The notes under the pieces: generated by a model
The model's database searches: none
What the model saw: the letters and a program-made list of their open reading frames with translations, nothing else
Told to the model about the DNA's origin: nothing
NCBI RefSeq assembly: GCF_029543245.1
Contig: NZ_JARQWV010000011.1
Location: 101,534-165,533, forward strand
DNA length: 64,000 bases
From: Caulobacter endophyticus
Lineage (GTDB): Bacteria > Pseudomonadota > Alphaproteobacteria > Caulobacterales > Caulobacteraceae
Direction: 5' to 3'
Made by a program: the position numbers and the translations under genes
In this document: one piece after another, positions 36,014 through 47,920 of the stretch
Numbering within the stretch: position 1 is the first letter of the stretch
Layout of the letters: the number at the start of each line of letters is the position of its first letter

Positions 36014-36696
36014 CAGGCGGCGGGCTCCGCCTTGGTCTTCTTGGGCTTCTCGGGCAGGTTCGGGATCTTGATCTTCTTGGCCGCCGAGCCGTCGTACAGC
36101 TTCGGATCGGTCAGGGTCTGGATCTTGTCCTTCGGCTCCGAGGACTTGCGGCCCTCATAGCTGCCCGGCTGCGGGGCCTTGCCCGCGGCGAAGTCGTCGA
36201 GGATCTGGGCCAGGCTCTCCGGCGTCAGGTCTTCGTAGTAGTAGTCGTTGATGGCGGCCATCGGGGCGTTGCAGCAGGCGCCGAGGCACTCGACCTCTTC
36301 CCAGCTGAACTTGCCGTCGGCCGACACGCTGTGGGCCGGGCCGATCTTCTTTTCCAGCACCGAGCGCAGGTCAAGCGCGCCGCGCAGCTGGCAGGGCGTG
36401 GTGCCGCACAGCTGGACGAAGGCGGTCTTACCCACCGGGGCCAGCTGGAACATCACGTAGAAGGTGGCCACTTCGAGAACGCGGATGACCGGCATCTCGA
36501 GCTGACGCGCGATCTCCTGGATCGCGGGCTCCTGCACCCAGCCCTCTTGCTTCTGGGCCAGCCACAGCATCGGAATGACCGCCGACTGCTTGCGGGCGGC
36601 GGGGTACTTGGCTTTCCACCAGTCGGCCTTGGCCTGGCTTTCCTTCGAGAAAGCGAAGCTCTCGGGCTGTTCCTTGGCGAGACGACGGACGCTCAT
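36013..36696 (-). CDS. nuoE: NADH-quinone oxidoreductase subunit E
   Basis: A thioredoxin-like 2Fe-2S subunit next to NuoF. Ligands are C97, C102, C137 and C141 in QLCGTTPCQL and ECLGACCNAP. At 227 residues it is about 60 longer than E. coli NuoE because of a Lys/Pro/Ala-rich tail (from about residue 170), common in alphaproteobacteria and probably disordered. Confidence 0.96.
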   Translation of the reverse strand: MSVRRLAKEQPESFAFSKESQAKADWWKAKYPAARKQSAVIPMLWLAQKQEGWVQEPAIQEIARQLEMPVIRVLEVATFYVMFQLAPVGKTAFVQLCGTTPCQLRGALDLRSVLEKKIGPAHSVSADGKFSWEEVECLGACCNAPMAAINDYYYEDLTPESLAQILDDFAAGKAPQPGSYEGRKSSEPKDKIQTLTDPKLYDGSAAKKIKIPNLPEKPKKTKAEPAA

Positions 36697-37025
36697 CGGG
36701 CGAAATCCACGCGGACGATCTTGTCGCCCTTGAAGGTGTAGATGGCGGCGACCTGGAAGGGTTCGTCGCCGTTACCGCGGTCGACGTGCTCGTGATCGAT
36801 CACGTTCGAGCCGACCACGATGCGGTTCAGCAGCTTGGCGTTGTTCTTGGGGAACTCGGCGAAGGTCTTGGCGTAGAAGGCGCGGTAGGCCTCGATGCCC
36901 GTGCGCGCCACCTCGCCGTTCAGGCCGGCCACGACCACGTCGTCCGAGAAATGGGCGCAGTGAGCGTCCAGATCCTGGGCGTTGTAGGCGTCGAGCTGGG
37001 CCTGGGCGATGCTCTCGAGGCTCAT
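36693..37025 (-). CDS. SnoaL/NTF2-like protein in the nuo operon
   Basis: A 110-residue single-domain NTF2-like fold: helix [20 protein letters not shown], then a strand with [16 protein letters not shown], and the C-terminal sheet ending GDKIVRVDF. It overlaps nuoE and nuoD by four bases each (ATGA). This fold serves many roles; nothing in the sequence fixes a reaction. The position suggests an operon-linked accessory role or simple hitch-hiking. Confidence 0.85.
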   Translation of the reverse strand: MSLESIAQAQLDAYNAQDLDAHCAHFSDDVVVAGLNGEVARTGIEAYRAFYAKTFAEFPKNNAKLLNRIVVGSNVIDHEHVDRGNGDEPFQVAAIYTFKGDKIVRVDFAR

Positions 37026-38272
37026 CGGTCGACCTCGCCGAACACGATGTCGAGCGAGCCCAGGATGGCCGAAACGTCGGCCAGCTGGTGGCCGCGGTTC
37101 ATCCAGTCCATGGCGGCCAGGTGCGAGAAGCCCGGAGCCTTGATCTTGCAGCGGTACGGCTTGTTGGTGCCGTTGCTGACGACGTACACGCCGAACTCGC
37201 CCTTGGGGGCTTCGACGGCAGCGTAGACCTCGCCTTCCGGCGTCTTGAAGCCCTCGGTGTAGAGCTTGAAGTGGTGGATCAGGGCTTCCATCGAGCGCTT
37301 CATCTCGGCGCGACGAGGCGGGCTGACCTTGTTGTCCTCGCTCAGCACCGGGCCCGGCGTGGCGCGCAGCATGGCCACGGCCTGCAGGATGATCTTGGTG
37401 CTCTCGCGCATTTCCTGCATGCGGCAGAGATAACGGTCGTAGCAGTCGCCGTTCTTGCCCAGCGGGATGTCGAACTCGAACTCGTTGTAGTTCTCGTACG
37501 GCTGGTTGCGGCGCAGGTCCCAGGCGATGCCCGAACCGCGCACCATCACGCCCGAGAAGCCCCAGGCCCAGGCGTCTTCCTTGCTGACGACGCCGATGTC
37601 GACGTTACGCTGCTTGAAGATGCGGTTGTCGGTGATCAGGCCCTCGATGTCGTCGCACACCTTCGGGAAGGCTTTCGCCCAGCTCTCGATGTCGTCGATC
37701 AGTTCGGGGGTCAGGTCCTGGTGGACGCCGCCCGGACGGAAGTAGTTGGCGTGCAGACGAGCGCCGCAGGCGCGCTCGTAGAAGATCATCAGCTTTTCGC
37801 GCTCTTCGAAGCCCCAGAGCGGCGGCGTCAAGGCGCCGACGTCCATGGCCTGGGTCGTCACGTTCAGCAGGTGGTTCAGGATGCGGCCGATCTCGCAGAA
37901 CAGCACGCGCACGATCTGGCCGCGCTTGGGCACTTCCACGCCCAGCAGCTTTTCGATCGCCATGCAGAACGCGTGTTCCTGGTTCATCGGCGCCACGTAG
38001 TCGAGGCGGTCGAAGTACGGGATGTTCTGCAGGTAGGTGCGCGCTTCCATCAGCTTCTCGGTGCCGCGGTGCAGCAGGCCGATGTGCGGATCGACGCGTT
38101 CGACGATTTCACCGTCGAGCTCCAGCACCAGACGCAGCACGCCGTGCGCGGCCGGGTGCTGAGGGCCGAAGTTGATGTTGAACTTGCGGACCGGGGTTTC
38201 CGGGATCGCCGGAACGGTCGGTTCGTCGCGGAAGAAGTCGGTCGCCGCGGCGGGAGCGTTCGTGCCAGTCAT
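37022..38272 (-). CDS. nuoD: NADH-quinone oxidoreductase subunit D
   Basis: Quinone-site subunit related to hydrogenase large subunits, 416 residues. Recognised by [37 protein letters not shown] and the C-terminal DIVFGEVDR. It follows nuoC by three bases. Confidence 0.97.
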   Translation of the reverse strand: MTGTNAPAAATDFFRDEPTVPAIPETPVRKFNINFGPQHPAAHGVLRLVLELDGEIVERVDPHIGLLHRGTEKLMEARTYLQNIPYFDRLDYVAPMNQEHAFCMAIEKLLGVEVPKRGQIVRVLFCEIGRILNHLLNVTTQAMDVGALTPPLWGFEEREKLMIFYERACGARLHANYFRPGGVHQDLTPELIDDIESWAKAFPKVCDDIEGLITDNRIFKQRNVDIGVVSKEDAWAWGFSGVMVRGSGIAWDLRRNQPYENYNEFEFDIPLGKNGDCYDRYLCRMQEMRESTKIILQAVAMLRATPGPVLSEDNKVSPPRRAEMKRSMEALIHHFKLYTEGFKTPEGEVYAAVEAPKGEFGVYVVSNGTNKPYRCKIKAPGFSHLAAMDWMNRGHQLADVSAILGSLDIVFGEVDR

Positions 38273-38275
38273 GAC

Positions 38276-38878
38276 TTAAGCCTTCTCCGCCTTCTCGTCG
38301 CCCGGCAGGGCGTACTTGGCGCCCTCCCACGGAGAGAGGAAGTCGAATGCGCGGTACTCGGTGATCTTCACGGGTTCGTAGACGACGCGCTTGAGCTCGT
38401 CGTCGTAGCGGACCTCGACATAACCCGTCATCGGGAAGTCTTTCCGCAGCGGGTGGCCGTGGAAACCGTAGTCCGTGAGGATGCGGCGCAGGTCGGGGTG
38501 GCCTTCGAAGAACACGCCGTACATGTCGAACGCTTCGCGCTCGAACCAGTCGGCGACCGGGAACACCGGCGTGGCGCTCGGAACCGGGGTGTCTTCGTCG
38601 GTCTGCACCTTCACGCGGATGCGGACGTTCTTCACCATCGACAGCAGGTGGTAGACCACGTCGAAGCGCGCGGCGCGCTCGGGGTAGTCGACCGCCGTCA
38701 GGTCCACCAGCTGGTGGAAGCGGTAGTCGGGGTGATCACGCAGGTAGGTCAGCAGCTCGACCACGCGATTGGCCGAACCCAGGACGTTCAGCTCGCCGAA
38801 CGCCACGTGATACGACGAGATCGCGCCGGCCGAGTTGGCGACGATCGCCTGGCCGAGGGCTTCGAGGTCTTGGCTCAT
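38276..38878 (-). CDS. nuoC: NADH-quinone oxidoreductase subunit C
   Basis: 30-kDa subunit, 200 residues, recognised by [38 protein letters not shown] and the [14 protein letters not shown] segment. The ATG at 38878 overlaps the nuoB stop. It is a separate gene, not the fused NuoCD of E. coli. Confidence 0.97.
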   Translation of the reverse strand: MSQDLEALGQAIVANSAGAISSYHVAFGELNVLGSANRVVELLTYLRDHPDYRFHQLVDLTAVDYPERAARFDVVYHLLSMVKNVRIRVKVQTDEDTPVPSATPVFPVADWFEREAFDMYGVFFEGHPDLRRILTDYGFHGHPLRKDFPMTGYVEVRYDDELKRVVYEPVKITEYRAFDFLSPWEGAKYALPGDEKAEKA

Positions 38879-39474
38879 CGCTCGATGGTCCCCGTGCGAC
38901 GGATCTTCTTCTGGAGCTGCAGCACGCCGTAGACGAGCGCTTCGGCCGTGGGCGGGCAGCCCGGCACGTAGATGTCGATCGGCACGACGCGGTCGCAGCC
39001 GCGCACGACGCTGTAGCTGTAATAGTAGTAGCCGCCGCCGTTGGCGCAGCTGCCCATCGAGATGACGTAGCGGGGCTCGGGCATCTGGTCGTAGACCTTG
39101 CGCAGAGCCGGGGCCATCTTGTTGGTCAGGGTGCCGGCGACGATCATCACGTCCGACTGACGCGGGCTGGCGCGCGGGGCGAAGCCGTAGCGCTCCAGGT
39201 CGTAGCGCGGCATGGCCGAGTGCATCATCTCGACGGCGCAGCAGGCCAGGCCGAACGTCATCCACATCAGCGAGCCCGTGCGGGCCCAGGTGATGAGGTC
39301 GTCGGCTGCGGCCGTGATGAAGCCCTTGTCGGCCAGCTGCTGGGAGACGCCGTCAAAGAAGGCGTCGTGCAGCTTGGGGTCATAGCCCTGCACGGTCGAG
39401 CGACCGGCGGAGCCCGCCGGGATCAGCGACGAGCCATTGGGCGGCGAGCCGTTGGCGGGAACGATCACTCCCAT
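38875..39474 (-). CDS. nuoB: NADH-quinone oxidoreductase subunit B
   Basis: Carries the terminal N2 4Fe-4S cluster. Ligands: C78 and C79 in [12 protein letters not shown]143 in [10 protein letters not shown], and C173 in GCPPTAEAL. It has 199 residues, with a roughly 30-residue Gly/Pro/Ser N-terminal extension. The ATG at 39474 overlaps the nuoA end by 10 bases; the frame opens far upstream but without similarity. Confidence 0.97.
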   Translation of the reverse strand: MGVIVPANGSPPNGSSLIPAGSAGRSTVQGYDPKLHDAFFDGVSQQLADKGFITAAADDLITWARTGSLMWMTFGLACCAVEMMHSAMPRYDLERYGFAPRASPRQSDVMIVAGTLTNKMAPALRKVYDQMPEPRYVISMGSCANGGGYYYYSYSVVRGCDRVVPIDIYVPGCPPTAEALVYGVLQLQKKIRRTGTIER

Positions 39475-39842
39475 TCGAGGGCGCCCTTCTTCCATTCGTA
39501 GATAAAGCCGACAGTGAGAACGCCCAGGAAGGCCAGCATGGACCAGAAGGCGTAGGCGGCGACGTCGGCAGGCAACTTCATAAGAGTGACGGCCCACGGG
39601 AACAGGAACGCCACTTCGAGGTCGAAGATGATGAAGAGGATCGACACCAGGTAGAACCGGACGTCGAACTTCATGCGCGCATCGTCGAAGGCGTTGAAGC
39701 CGCATTCGTATGCGGACAGCTTTTCCGGGTCCGGCGCCTTGGGCGCGAGCACGGCGGCGGCCAACATGAAGACGATGCCGATAACGGCCGCGATCCCGAT
39801 GAAGATCACGATCGGCAGATACTGGAGAAGGAAGGCGGTCAT
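39465..39842 (-). CDS. nuoA: NADH-quinone oxidoreductase subunit A
   Basis: A small three-helix subunit, 125 residues, with the conserved loop [20 protein letters not shown] and [22 protein letters not shown]. The ATG at 39842 lies about 27 bases from the -10 box of the promoter at 39869-39897. First gene of the nuo operon. Confidence 0.96.
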   Translation of the reverse strand: MTAFLLQYLPIVIFIGIAAVIGIVFMLAAAVLAPKAPDPEKLSAYECGFNAFDDARMKFDVRFYLVSILFIIFDLEVAFLFPWAVTLMKLPADVAAYAFWSMLAFLGVLTVGFIYEWKKGALEWE

Positions 39843-39868
39843 GACAGCCCTTGGCTTGAATCGGCCGC

Positions 39869-39897
39869 GTTGTAGCCCAGCATTTCCCACGCTTCAA
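39869..39897 (-). promoter_or_regulatory. nuo operon promoter (Caulobacter housekeeping type)
   Basis: On the minus strand TTGAAGC (39891-39897), 14 bases, then GCTACAAC (39869-39876). This fits the published style of Caulobacter housekeeping promoters (TTGaCgS, N10-14, GCtANAWC). The leader to nuoA would be about 20 bases. Confidence 0.7.
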
Positions 39898-39962
39898 ACG
39901 CCTGGGGCACATTGAGAAACGATCGCAACTGCAAGCCATCCACAGGTTCTGCGACATCGCCG

Positions 39963-39991
39963 TTGACACGAGTCTCAGCCCGACATATCAG
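39963..39991 (+). promoter_or_regulatory. Promoter of the tandem tRNA-Asp genes
   Basis: TTGACA (39963-39968), 17 bases, TATCAG (39986-39991), about 50 bases before the first tRNA-Asp. It lies back-to-back with the nuo promoter. Confidence 0.6.
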
Positions 39992-40042
39992 ACGCCCCTC
40001 GCCGCACGGCGGGTCGCACTTCCGCCTCGGCGGACAGCAAAT

Positions 40043-40119
<77 letters not shown>

Positions 40120-40188
40120 CCTTCTTCTGGAAGGCAGCGATCCGAGGTAAAAGCGAGCGCTTCGTAGGGTTTTGCGGCCTTACGCGAC

Positions 40189-40265
<77 letters not shown>

Positions 40266-40403
40266 CTTTCCCCTCCCCCACTTTTTAAGATTGCTCGTTT
40301 AAGCGCCTGGCGCTGCCGTTTGCGCGCGCGCCCGCTGGAACGACTGCGACAAATTGTGTCGGCAGACGGTTGTTACCGACCGGTCGCATCCCATGTAGCG
40401 GAC

Positions 40404-41417
40404 ATGACCCAGTCCGCCGATATCCCTTTTTCCGTCCTCGACCTGTCGCCGGTTCCTCAAGGAACAACGGTCAGTAAAGCGCTCGCCAATACTTTGGACC
40501 TGGCGCGACATGCCGAGTCGCTAGGTTTCCACAGATATTGGCTGGCCGAGCACCACAACATGCCCGGTATCGCCAGCGCCGCCACAACCGTGGTTATTGG
40601 TCACGTCGCCGCCGGGACCTCGAAAATTCGAGTCGGATCGGGCGGCATCATGCTTCCCAACCACGCGCCGCTGATGATCGCCGAGGCTTTCGGCACGCTC
40701 GCCGCGCTGCATCCGGGTAGAATCGACCTTGGGCTGGGCCGCGCGCCGGGCACCGACCAGGCCACGATCCGCGCTCTTCGCCGCTATGCAGGCTCGGTCG
40801 ACCGCTTCGCCGAGGACGTCGTCGAGCTGCAGCACTGGTTCAAGCCGGCCACGGAAGACCAGGCGGTGCGCGCGATTCCCGGCGAAGGCCAGGACGTGCC
40901 GCTTTGGCTGCTGGGCTCCAGCACCTATGGCGCGCAGCTGGCCGCGGCGCTCGGCCTGCCCTACGCCTTCGCCGCCCACTTCGCGCCGGAACAGCTGATG
41001 CAGGCCGTCGAGGTCTATCGCCGCGGCTTCCGTCCATCGGCCCAGCTCGACAAGCCCTACTTCATGATCTGCATCGGGGTCTGCGCGGCCGACACCGACG
41101 AGGAGGCCCAGCGCCTGCACACCTCGACCCAGCAGCAGTTCCTGGCCCTGCGCCGGGGCAATCCCGGCCTGCTGCCGCCGCCGGTCGACGACATCACCGC
41201 CATCGCCTCGCCCGCCGAGCTGGCCGGCGTCAACAACACCTTCCGCTATTCGGCGATCGGCTCGCCCACGACCGTGGCGGCCAAGCTGCGAGCGGTGATC
41301 GAGGCCACCGGCGCCGACGAAGTGATGGCCGCCTCGCAGATCCACGACCACGCCGCGCGCCTGCGCAGCTACGAGATCCTGGCGACCTTGCGCGACGAGC
41401 TGCGCAAGGCCGCCTGA
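40404..41417 (+). CDS. LLM class flavin-dependent oxidoreductase (luciferase-like)
   Basis: A 337-residue bacterial-luciferase-fold protein of the MsnO8-like group: [44 protein letters not shown] and [14 protein letters not shown] are classic. The ATG at 40404 begins the domain ([11 protein letters not shown]); the open frame upstream is not family-like. The substrate is unknown; such proteins use FMNH2 with an external reductase. It is monocistronic by position, convergent with the glycosyltransferase at 41434. Confidence 0.9.
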   Translation: MTQSADIPFSVLDLSPVPQGTTVSKALANTLDLARHAESLGFHRYWLAEHHNMPGIASAATTVVIGHVAAGTSKIRVGSGGIMLPNHAPLMIAEAFGTLAALHPGRIDLGLGRAPGTDQATIRALRRYAGSVDRFAEDVVELQHWFKPATEDQAVRAIPGEGQDVPLWLLGSSTYGAQLAAALGLPYAFAAHFAPEQLMQAVEVYRRGFRPSAQLDKPYFMICIGVCAADTDEEAQRLHTSTQQQFLALRRGNPGLLPPPVDDITAIASPAELAGVNNTFRYSAIGSPTTVAAKLRAVIEATGADEVMAASQIHDHAARLRSYEILATLRDELRKAA

Positions 41418-41433
41418 GTCCCTTTCTTTCTAT

Positions 41434-42657
41434 CTAGTGCGAGGCGGCCGCCACGGCCGCCTCGCCGAGAAAGGCCCGCGAGCCGCTGAGGCGGCCGTAG
41501 ATCTCGGTCAGCCGCTCGAACACCGGCGTCCAGCCGTGGCGGGTTTCGGCCCTCAGCCGCGCAGCATGGCCCAGGGCCGCCATGTCGCGGGCGAACAGCG
41601 CCTCGATCGCCTCGGCGAACACCCCGCCTTCAGACGCCTGGGCCAGGATCCCGACCTCCTCATCGACGCTTTCGGCCACGCCGCCGGCCGCCACGCCCAC
41701 CACGGGCAGGCCGCAGGCCATGGCTTCCAGCACGATCAGGCCGAACGGCTCGTTGTCGTTGGCGTGCACGAAGGCGTCGCAGCCGGCCAGGATCGCGGCC
41801 AGGGCTTCGGGATCACGCTGATAGTCCATCGAGATCACCCGATCGCTGGCCCGCGCGCCCGCGCCGGCCCCGATCAGCAGCAGCACATAGGGCTCGCCCA
41901 GCCGCTCGACCGCATCGACCAGCACGTCCAGCTTCTTTTCCCGCGCCGGACGGCCGGCGAAGACGAGGATCCGGTGGCGTTCGGTCAGGCCCAGGCGCTG
42001 GCGCAGCGCCGCCCGGTCGCCGCGCGCGGGGTGGAAGGTGTCGACGTCGACGCCCAACGGCAGGCCGATGGCGTCGCGAACCCCCGCCTCGATCAGGCGC
42101 CCGGCGATGAAGTGGCTGGGCGCTACGGCCTGGTCGAACTGGCGATAGATCGCCGCCCAGCGCTTCTGGACGGGCTTTTCGGCCCATTCGCCGATGTGCA
42201 GCGCCGCCAGCGCGCCCAGATCGGTATGGCAGAAGCCGACGACCGGCACGCCCAGGGCGTCGCCAGCCTTCAGCGCGGCCAGGCCCGGCGTGTAGGGATC
42301 GCCGGCCTCGATGACGTCGGGCCGCTGACGGATCAGGCGTTCCATCCAGCTGGTCTTGCCGATCGGCCAGCGATAGCCGTCGCCGAACGGCAGCGGCGCG
42401 GCGTAGATCGACACCCGGCCATGGCCGTCATGGGCGTCGCGCGGCCCCGGAACGACCAGCGTGTGACGCACGCCGGGCCGATTCTCGGCCAGCCAGGCGC
42501 GCTTGGCGTTCAGATAACGCCGCACGCCGCCGCTGCGCGGCGCATAGAGCATCGTCGTATCGATGAGACGGGCGGGCCGGCCTATCGGAGATCGAATCTG
42601 GTCCTGCGGCGCGCCGGCCTCGGGGCTCGGCGGGGGAGTCAGCAGAAGATCGATCAC
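41434..42657 (-). CDS. Glycosyltransferase family 4 protein
   Basis: A 407-residue GT-B fold enzyme. The N-terminal domain has TTMLYAPRSGGVRRYLNAKR; the C-terminal domain has ILVFAGRPAREKKLDVLVDA and the nucleotide-sugar site HANDNEPFGLIVLEAMACG with the E-x7-E pattern. It resembles mannosyltransferases of the GT4 group, but donor and acceptor cannot be read from sequence. The first 25 residues are Pro-rich and may not be needed. It is divergent from the glycosyltransferase gene at 42869. Confidence 0.88.
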   Translation of the reverse strand: MIDLLLTPPPSPEAGAPQDQIRSPIGRPARLIDTTMLYAPRSGGVRRYLNAKRAWLAENRPGVRHTLVVPGPRDAHDGHGRVSIYAAPLPFGDGYRWPIGKTSWMERLIRQRPDVIEAGDPYTPGLAALKAGDALGVPVVGFCHTDLGALAALHIGEWAEKPVQKRWAAIYRQFDQAVAPSHFIAGRLIEAGVRDAIGLPLGVDVDTFHPARGDRAALRQRLGLTERHRILVFAGRPAREKKLDVLVDAVERLGEPYVLLLIGAGAGARASDRVISMDYQRDPEALAAILAGCDAFVHANDNEPFGLIVLEAMACGLPVVGVAAGGVAESVDEEVGILAQASEGGVFAEAIEALFARDMAALGHAARLRAETRHGWTPVFERLTEIYGRLSGSRAFLGEAAVAAASH

Positions 42658-42868
42658 GCCGTACCTCGCTACTGCAGAGAGCCGTATTGCGCGGCCGCCA
42701 AGCGATAAGGTGCTCGAGCGGCGGGAGGTTCCTCCGAAGCTGGACCGTTGTCCAGCCGCCTCGACGCCACCCTACGTCGCGTCGCGCATCGGCGCAAAAA
42801 CCATATTTCGCTTCGCCTGGATTGAATGCGCGCCCCGTCGTAGGAGGAGCCAAACGGGGGTATCCGAC

Positions 42869-44119
42869 ATGGCGCGTTTTCTGTTCACCACCTGGGAAGG
42901 CGGCGGCCACGTGCAGCCGCTCCTGATGGTCGCCGCCGACATGATCGCGCGCGGCCACCAGGTGCTGGCGATCAGCGATCCGGCCAACGCCGCAGACGCT
43001 AAGGCCCTGGGCGTTCCGTTCCGCGCCTGGACGACCGCGCCGTTCCAGACCGGCAAGACCCGCGACGACGATCGCTTGCGCGACTTCGAGGCCGACAATC
43101 CCATGGCCGTGATCGAACGCCTGCTCGAACGGGTGATGACCGGCCCGGCGCAGGCCTACGCCGATGACGTGCTAGAGGCGCTCGACGACTTCCCCGCCGA
43201 CGTCGTGGTGACCCAGGAACTGCTGCTGGGCGTGATGGTCGCGGCCCAGGCGCGCGAGACGAAGCTCGCCCTGCTGTCGGCCAACATCTGGTCGTTGCCC
43301 ACCCTCCCCGGCGCCCCGCCGTTCGGGGCCGGCATGGCCCCGGCGGCCGACGACCAGGAGAAGGCCATGCACGCCATGGTCGCCCAGATGGCGCGGGGCC
43401 TCTTCCAGTCGGGCCTGCCCGCGCTGAACGCGGCCCGCGCCGAGCACGATCTGGCGCCGCTCGACGATCTATTCGCCCAGTTCGACGCGGCCGACGCCAT
43501 CCTGCTGGCCACCAGCGCGGCCTTCGACTTCGCGCCCGATCCCCTGCCCGCCCCGTTCGCTCATGTCGGCCCCTATCTCGCCGATCCGGCCTGGGTGGCG
43601 CCCTCCGCCTTGCCCGAAGGCGACGCGCCGCTGGTGGTGGTGTCGTTCTCCAGCCTCTACCAGGCGCAGGAAAAGACGCTGCGCAACGTCATCGCCGCCC
43701 TGTCCGCCCTGCCCGTCCGCGCTCTCGTCACGACCGGGCCGACGCTGGACCCCGCCGAGTTCGAGAGCCCGCCCCATGTGAAGATCGTCCGCAGCGCGCC
43801 GCACGGCGCCGTGCTTGGGAAGGCCGCCGCCTTCGTCACCCACGCCGGCCACGGCTCGACCCTGCGCCCGCTGATGGCCGGGGTCCCGCTGCTGTGCCTG
43901 CCGATGGGCCGCGACCAGAACGACAACGCCATGCGCGCCGCCCATCGCGGCGCGGCGATCACCCTGTCGCCGGATGCTTCTCCGGAGAAGATCGGCGAGG
44001 CGCTAGGCCGGCTGCTGGCGGATCCGGCCTATGCCGAGGCCGCCAGGACGCTGGGCGCAAAGATCACCGCCGACGCCGAAGGGCGTCATGCGGCTCAGGT
44101 GCTCGAGGCGCTGGTTTAG
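42869..44119 (+). CDS. Glycosyltransferase, UGT/MGT-like (GT1)
   Basis: A 416-residue protein of the macrolide/UDP-glycosyltransferase type: N-terminal FTTWEGGGHVQPLLMVAADM with the acceptor-side His, and the C-terminal signature FVTHAGHGSTLRPLMAGVPL followed by LPMGRDQNDNAMR. The ATG at 42869 follows a GGAGGAG about 20 bases upstream. Such enzymes glycosylate small hydrophobic molecules; the acceptor is unknown. It shares a 211-base divergent control region with the GT4 gene. Confidence 0.88.
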   Translation: MARFLFTTWEGGGHVQPLLMVAADMIARGHQVLAISDPANAADAKALGVPFRAWTTAPFQTGKTRDDDRLRDFEADNPMAVIERLLERVMTGPAQAYADDVLEALDDFPADVVVTQELLLGVMVAAQARETKLALLSANIWSLPTLPGAPPFGAGMAPAADDQEKAMHAMVAQMARGLFQSGLPALNAARAEHDLAPLDDLFAQFDAADAILLATSAAFDFAPDPLPAPFAHVGPYLADPAWVAPSALPEGDAPLVVVSFSSLYQAQEKTLRNVIAALSALPVRALVTTGPTLDPAEFESPPHVKIVRSAPHGAVLGKAAAFVTHAGHGSTLRPLMAGVPLLCLPMGRDQNDNAMRAAHRGAAITLSPDASPEKIGEALGRLLADPAYAEAARTLGAKITADAEGRHAAQVLEALV

Positions 44120-44163
44120 ACGAGCCCGACATTCACCCGACAGGCGTTCCCCAAATCCGTTCC

Positions 44164-44258
44164 TCCCCGCGAAGGCGGGGACCCAAGCAGCTTCTGCGGG
44201 TCGTCCACGGCCCTGACTGTCCTCGAAAGACAGCTTGGGCCCCCGCCTTCGCGGGGGA
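44164..44258. repeat. Long inverted repeat, 'GCGAAGGCGGGG' type
   Basis: Arms of about 25 bases (44164-44188 and 44233-44258) are nearly perfect reverse complements with a 44-base centre. This type of palindrome is scattered between genes in many alphaproteobacteria. Confidence 0.8.
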
Positions 44259-44319
44259 ACTCGGTAGCAATGGCAAGGTTGGCTGAATGTCGATCTGGCC
44301 CTAGAGCGCTACTTTCATT

Positions 44320-44432
44320 GTCATCCCGGCCGTAGCGAAGCGGAGCGCCGGGATCCCCCACGACGGCGACGCCTCAAACGTGGGAGATCCCGGCTCTGCG
44401 GACCGCTAACGCGGCCCTCCGGCCGAGATGAC
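44320..44432. repeat. Long inverted repeat, 'GTCATCCCGGCC' type
   Basis: The outer arms start GTCATCCCGGCC (44320) and end GGCCGAGATGAC (44432), with inner matching GGGATC/GATCCC segments. Together with the repeat at 44164 it fills the 340-base gap 44120-44459, which holds no gene. Confidence 0.8.
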
Positions 44433-44459
44433 AAATCTTGAATGACCGCCTTCGCCCCC

Positions 44460-44828
44460 TCACCAATCATCCCGCCCGTTGAGGTGCACGACCGGCAGCG
44501 CCGACAGGTCGAAGTTCTCCAGCAGCCGCACATTGATGCTGATACGCGGATTGTCGTAGTCGGCCTCGCCGCTGCTGAAATCGGAAAACTCGCCGTAGGT
44601 CCCGCAGCCGCAGATGGCGCAGTGATGGTGCGCGCCCATGTACGCGCCCCACTGGTAGGTCGACACGCGATCACGAGCGGTCAGCAGCTTGAAGCTGGAC
44701 GGCTGGTAGTAGGCGACGAGATTGCCGCGCTTGGCGCAGAACGAGCAGTTGCAATCGGTCAGTTCGGTCGGCGCGGTCTCGACCTCGAACTGCGTGGCGC
44801 CGCAGTGGCAGCTTCCCTTGACGGACAT
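44460..44828 (-). CDS. GFA-family protein, second copy
   Basis: A 122-residue GFA/CENP-V fold zinc protein. Cys ligands: GSCHCGATQFEV (C7, C9), CNCSFCAKRG (C26, C28, C31) and HCAICGCG. It differs clearly from the copy at 10356 outside the metal sites, so the two are old paralogues. The ATG at 44828 begins the motif six residues in. Reaction unproven for most members. Confidence 0.87.
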   Translation of the reverse strand: MSVKGSCHCGATQFEVETAPTELTDCNCSFCAKRGNLVAYYQPSSFKLLTARDRVSTYQWGAYMGAHHHCAICGCGTYGEFSDFSSGEADYDNPRISINVRLLENFDLSALPVVHLNGRDDW

Positions 44829-44913
44829 GACGATCTCCCTTGTGGCGTCTAACGCCGGGAGACTGCCCAAGGCCCGCTGACAGCCTGGTGTCAGCATGCG
44901 CCGCTGGAGATCC

Positions 44914-44988
44914 TGGTGGGCGGTGAGGGGATCGAACCCCCGACCCTCTCGGTGTAAACGAGACGCTCTACCGCTGAGCTAACCGCCC
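44914..44988 (-). tRNA. tRNA-Val (TAC)
   Basis: A 75-base cloverleaf on the minus strand with encoded CCA (44914-44916). The acceptor GGGCGGT pairs with ACCGCCC; stem TCTCG/CGAGA encloses loop TTTACAC, giving anticodon TAC (complement at 44954-44956). Confidence 0.96.
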
Positions 44989-45095
44989 CTTCGCAGGGTC
45001 GCGCCTTCTAGCCGCAGTCGGGCGGCATGGGAAGCGCGCATAGAAAAGGGCGAGACATCGATCCGACGCCCCGCCCCTTAGAATCCGAAACGGGA

Positions 45096-45374
45096 TCAGC
45101 CGTTCAGGGTGGTCTTCAGGCCTTCGCCGACCTGGAAGCGGGCGGTCTTCGAGGCCGGACGCTCGACGGTCTCACCGGTGCGCGGGTTGCGCGCGGTGCC
45201 GGCGGCGCGGGTCACGGCCTTGAAGGTGCCGAAGCCCACCAGACGCACGTCCGAGCCCGACTTCAGCGAAGTGGTGACGGTGTCGATGAAAGCTTCCAGG
45301 GCGTCCTTCGCCTGGTTCTTGTTGATGCCCGCCTTTTCGGCGATCGCCGTGACGAGTTCGGCTTTCGTGGTCAT
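45096..45374 (-). CDS. hup: HU family DNA-binding protein
   Basis: A 92-residue nucleoid protein. It starts TTKAELVTAIAEKAGINKNQ, has the VRLVGFGTFKAVTRAAGTAR arm region and RNPRTGETV with the intercalating Pro. The sequence is HU-like rather than IHF-like. It is expressed from its own promoter at 45436-45464, just downstream of the lon terminator. Confidence 0.95.
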   Translation of the reverse strand: MTTKAELVTAIAEKAGINKNQAKDALEAFIDTVTTSLKSGSDVRLVGFGTFKAVTRAAGTARNPRTGETVERPASKTARFQVGEGLKTTLNG

Positions 45375-45435
45375 TTTTGTCTCCCAGCCAATAAGCGGCG
45401 GCGCTGCAACAGCTTACGCCGCTTCGCTCGCGTGG

Positions 45436-45464
45436 AAGTATGCGGGCTTCGCAAGCCCCGTCAA
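45436..45464 (-). promoter_or_regulatory. Promoter of the HU gene
   Basis: On the minus strand TTGACG (45459-45464), 17 bases, ATACTT (45436-45441), about 60 bases before the HU ATG. The -35 box begins directly after the lon terminator stem. Confidence 0.6.
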
Positions 45465-45496
45465 ACGAAGGCGGCGCGGAAAGATCCCGCGCCGCC
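45461..45496 (-). terminator. Terminator-like hairpin after lon
   Basis: A perfect 10-bp stem (45470-45479 with 45487-45496) with a 7-base loop lies 25 bases beyond the lon stop. The following minus-strand bases TTCGTTTG are only partly T-rich, so termination may be incomplete and some lon transcripts may enter the HU gene. Confidence 0.65.
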
Positions 45497-45520
45497 CTAC
45501 TTATCAACAATAAGTTACTG

Positions 45521-47920
<2,400 letters not shown>

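Noticed and set aside
45040..45095. Terminator after the HU gene
   Set aside because: A GGGCG/CGCCC stem followed by TTTTCT exists but the loop is 14 bases and the stem weak; not strong enough to list.
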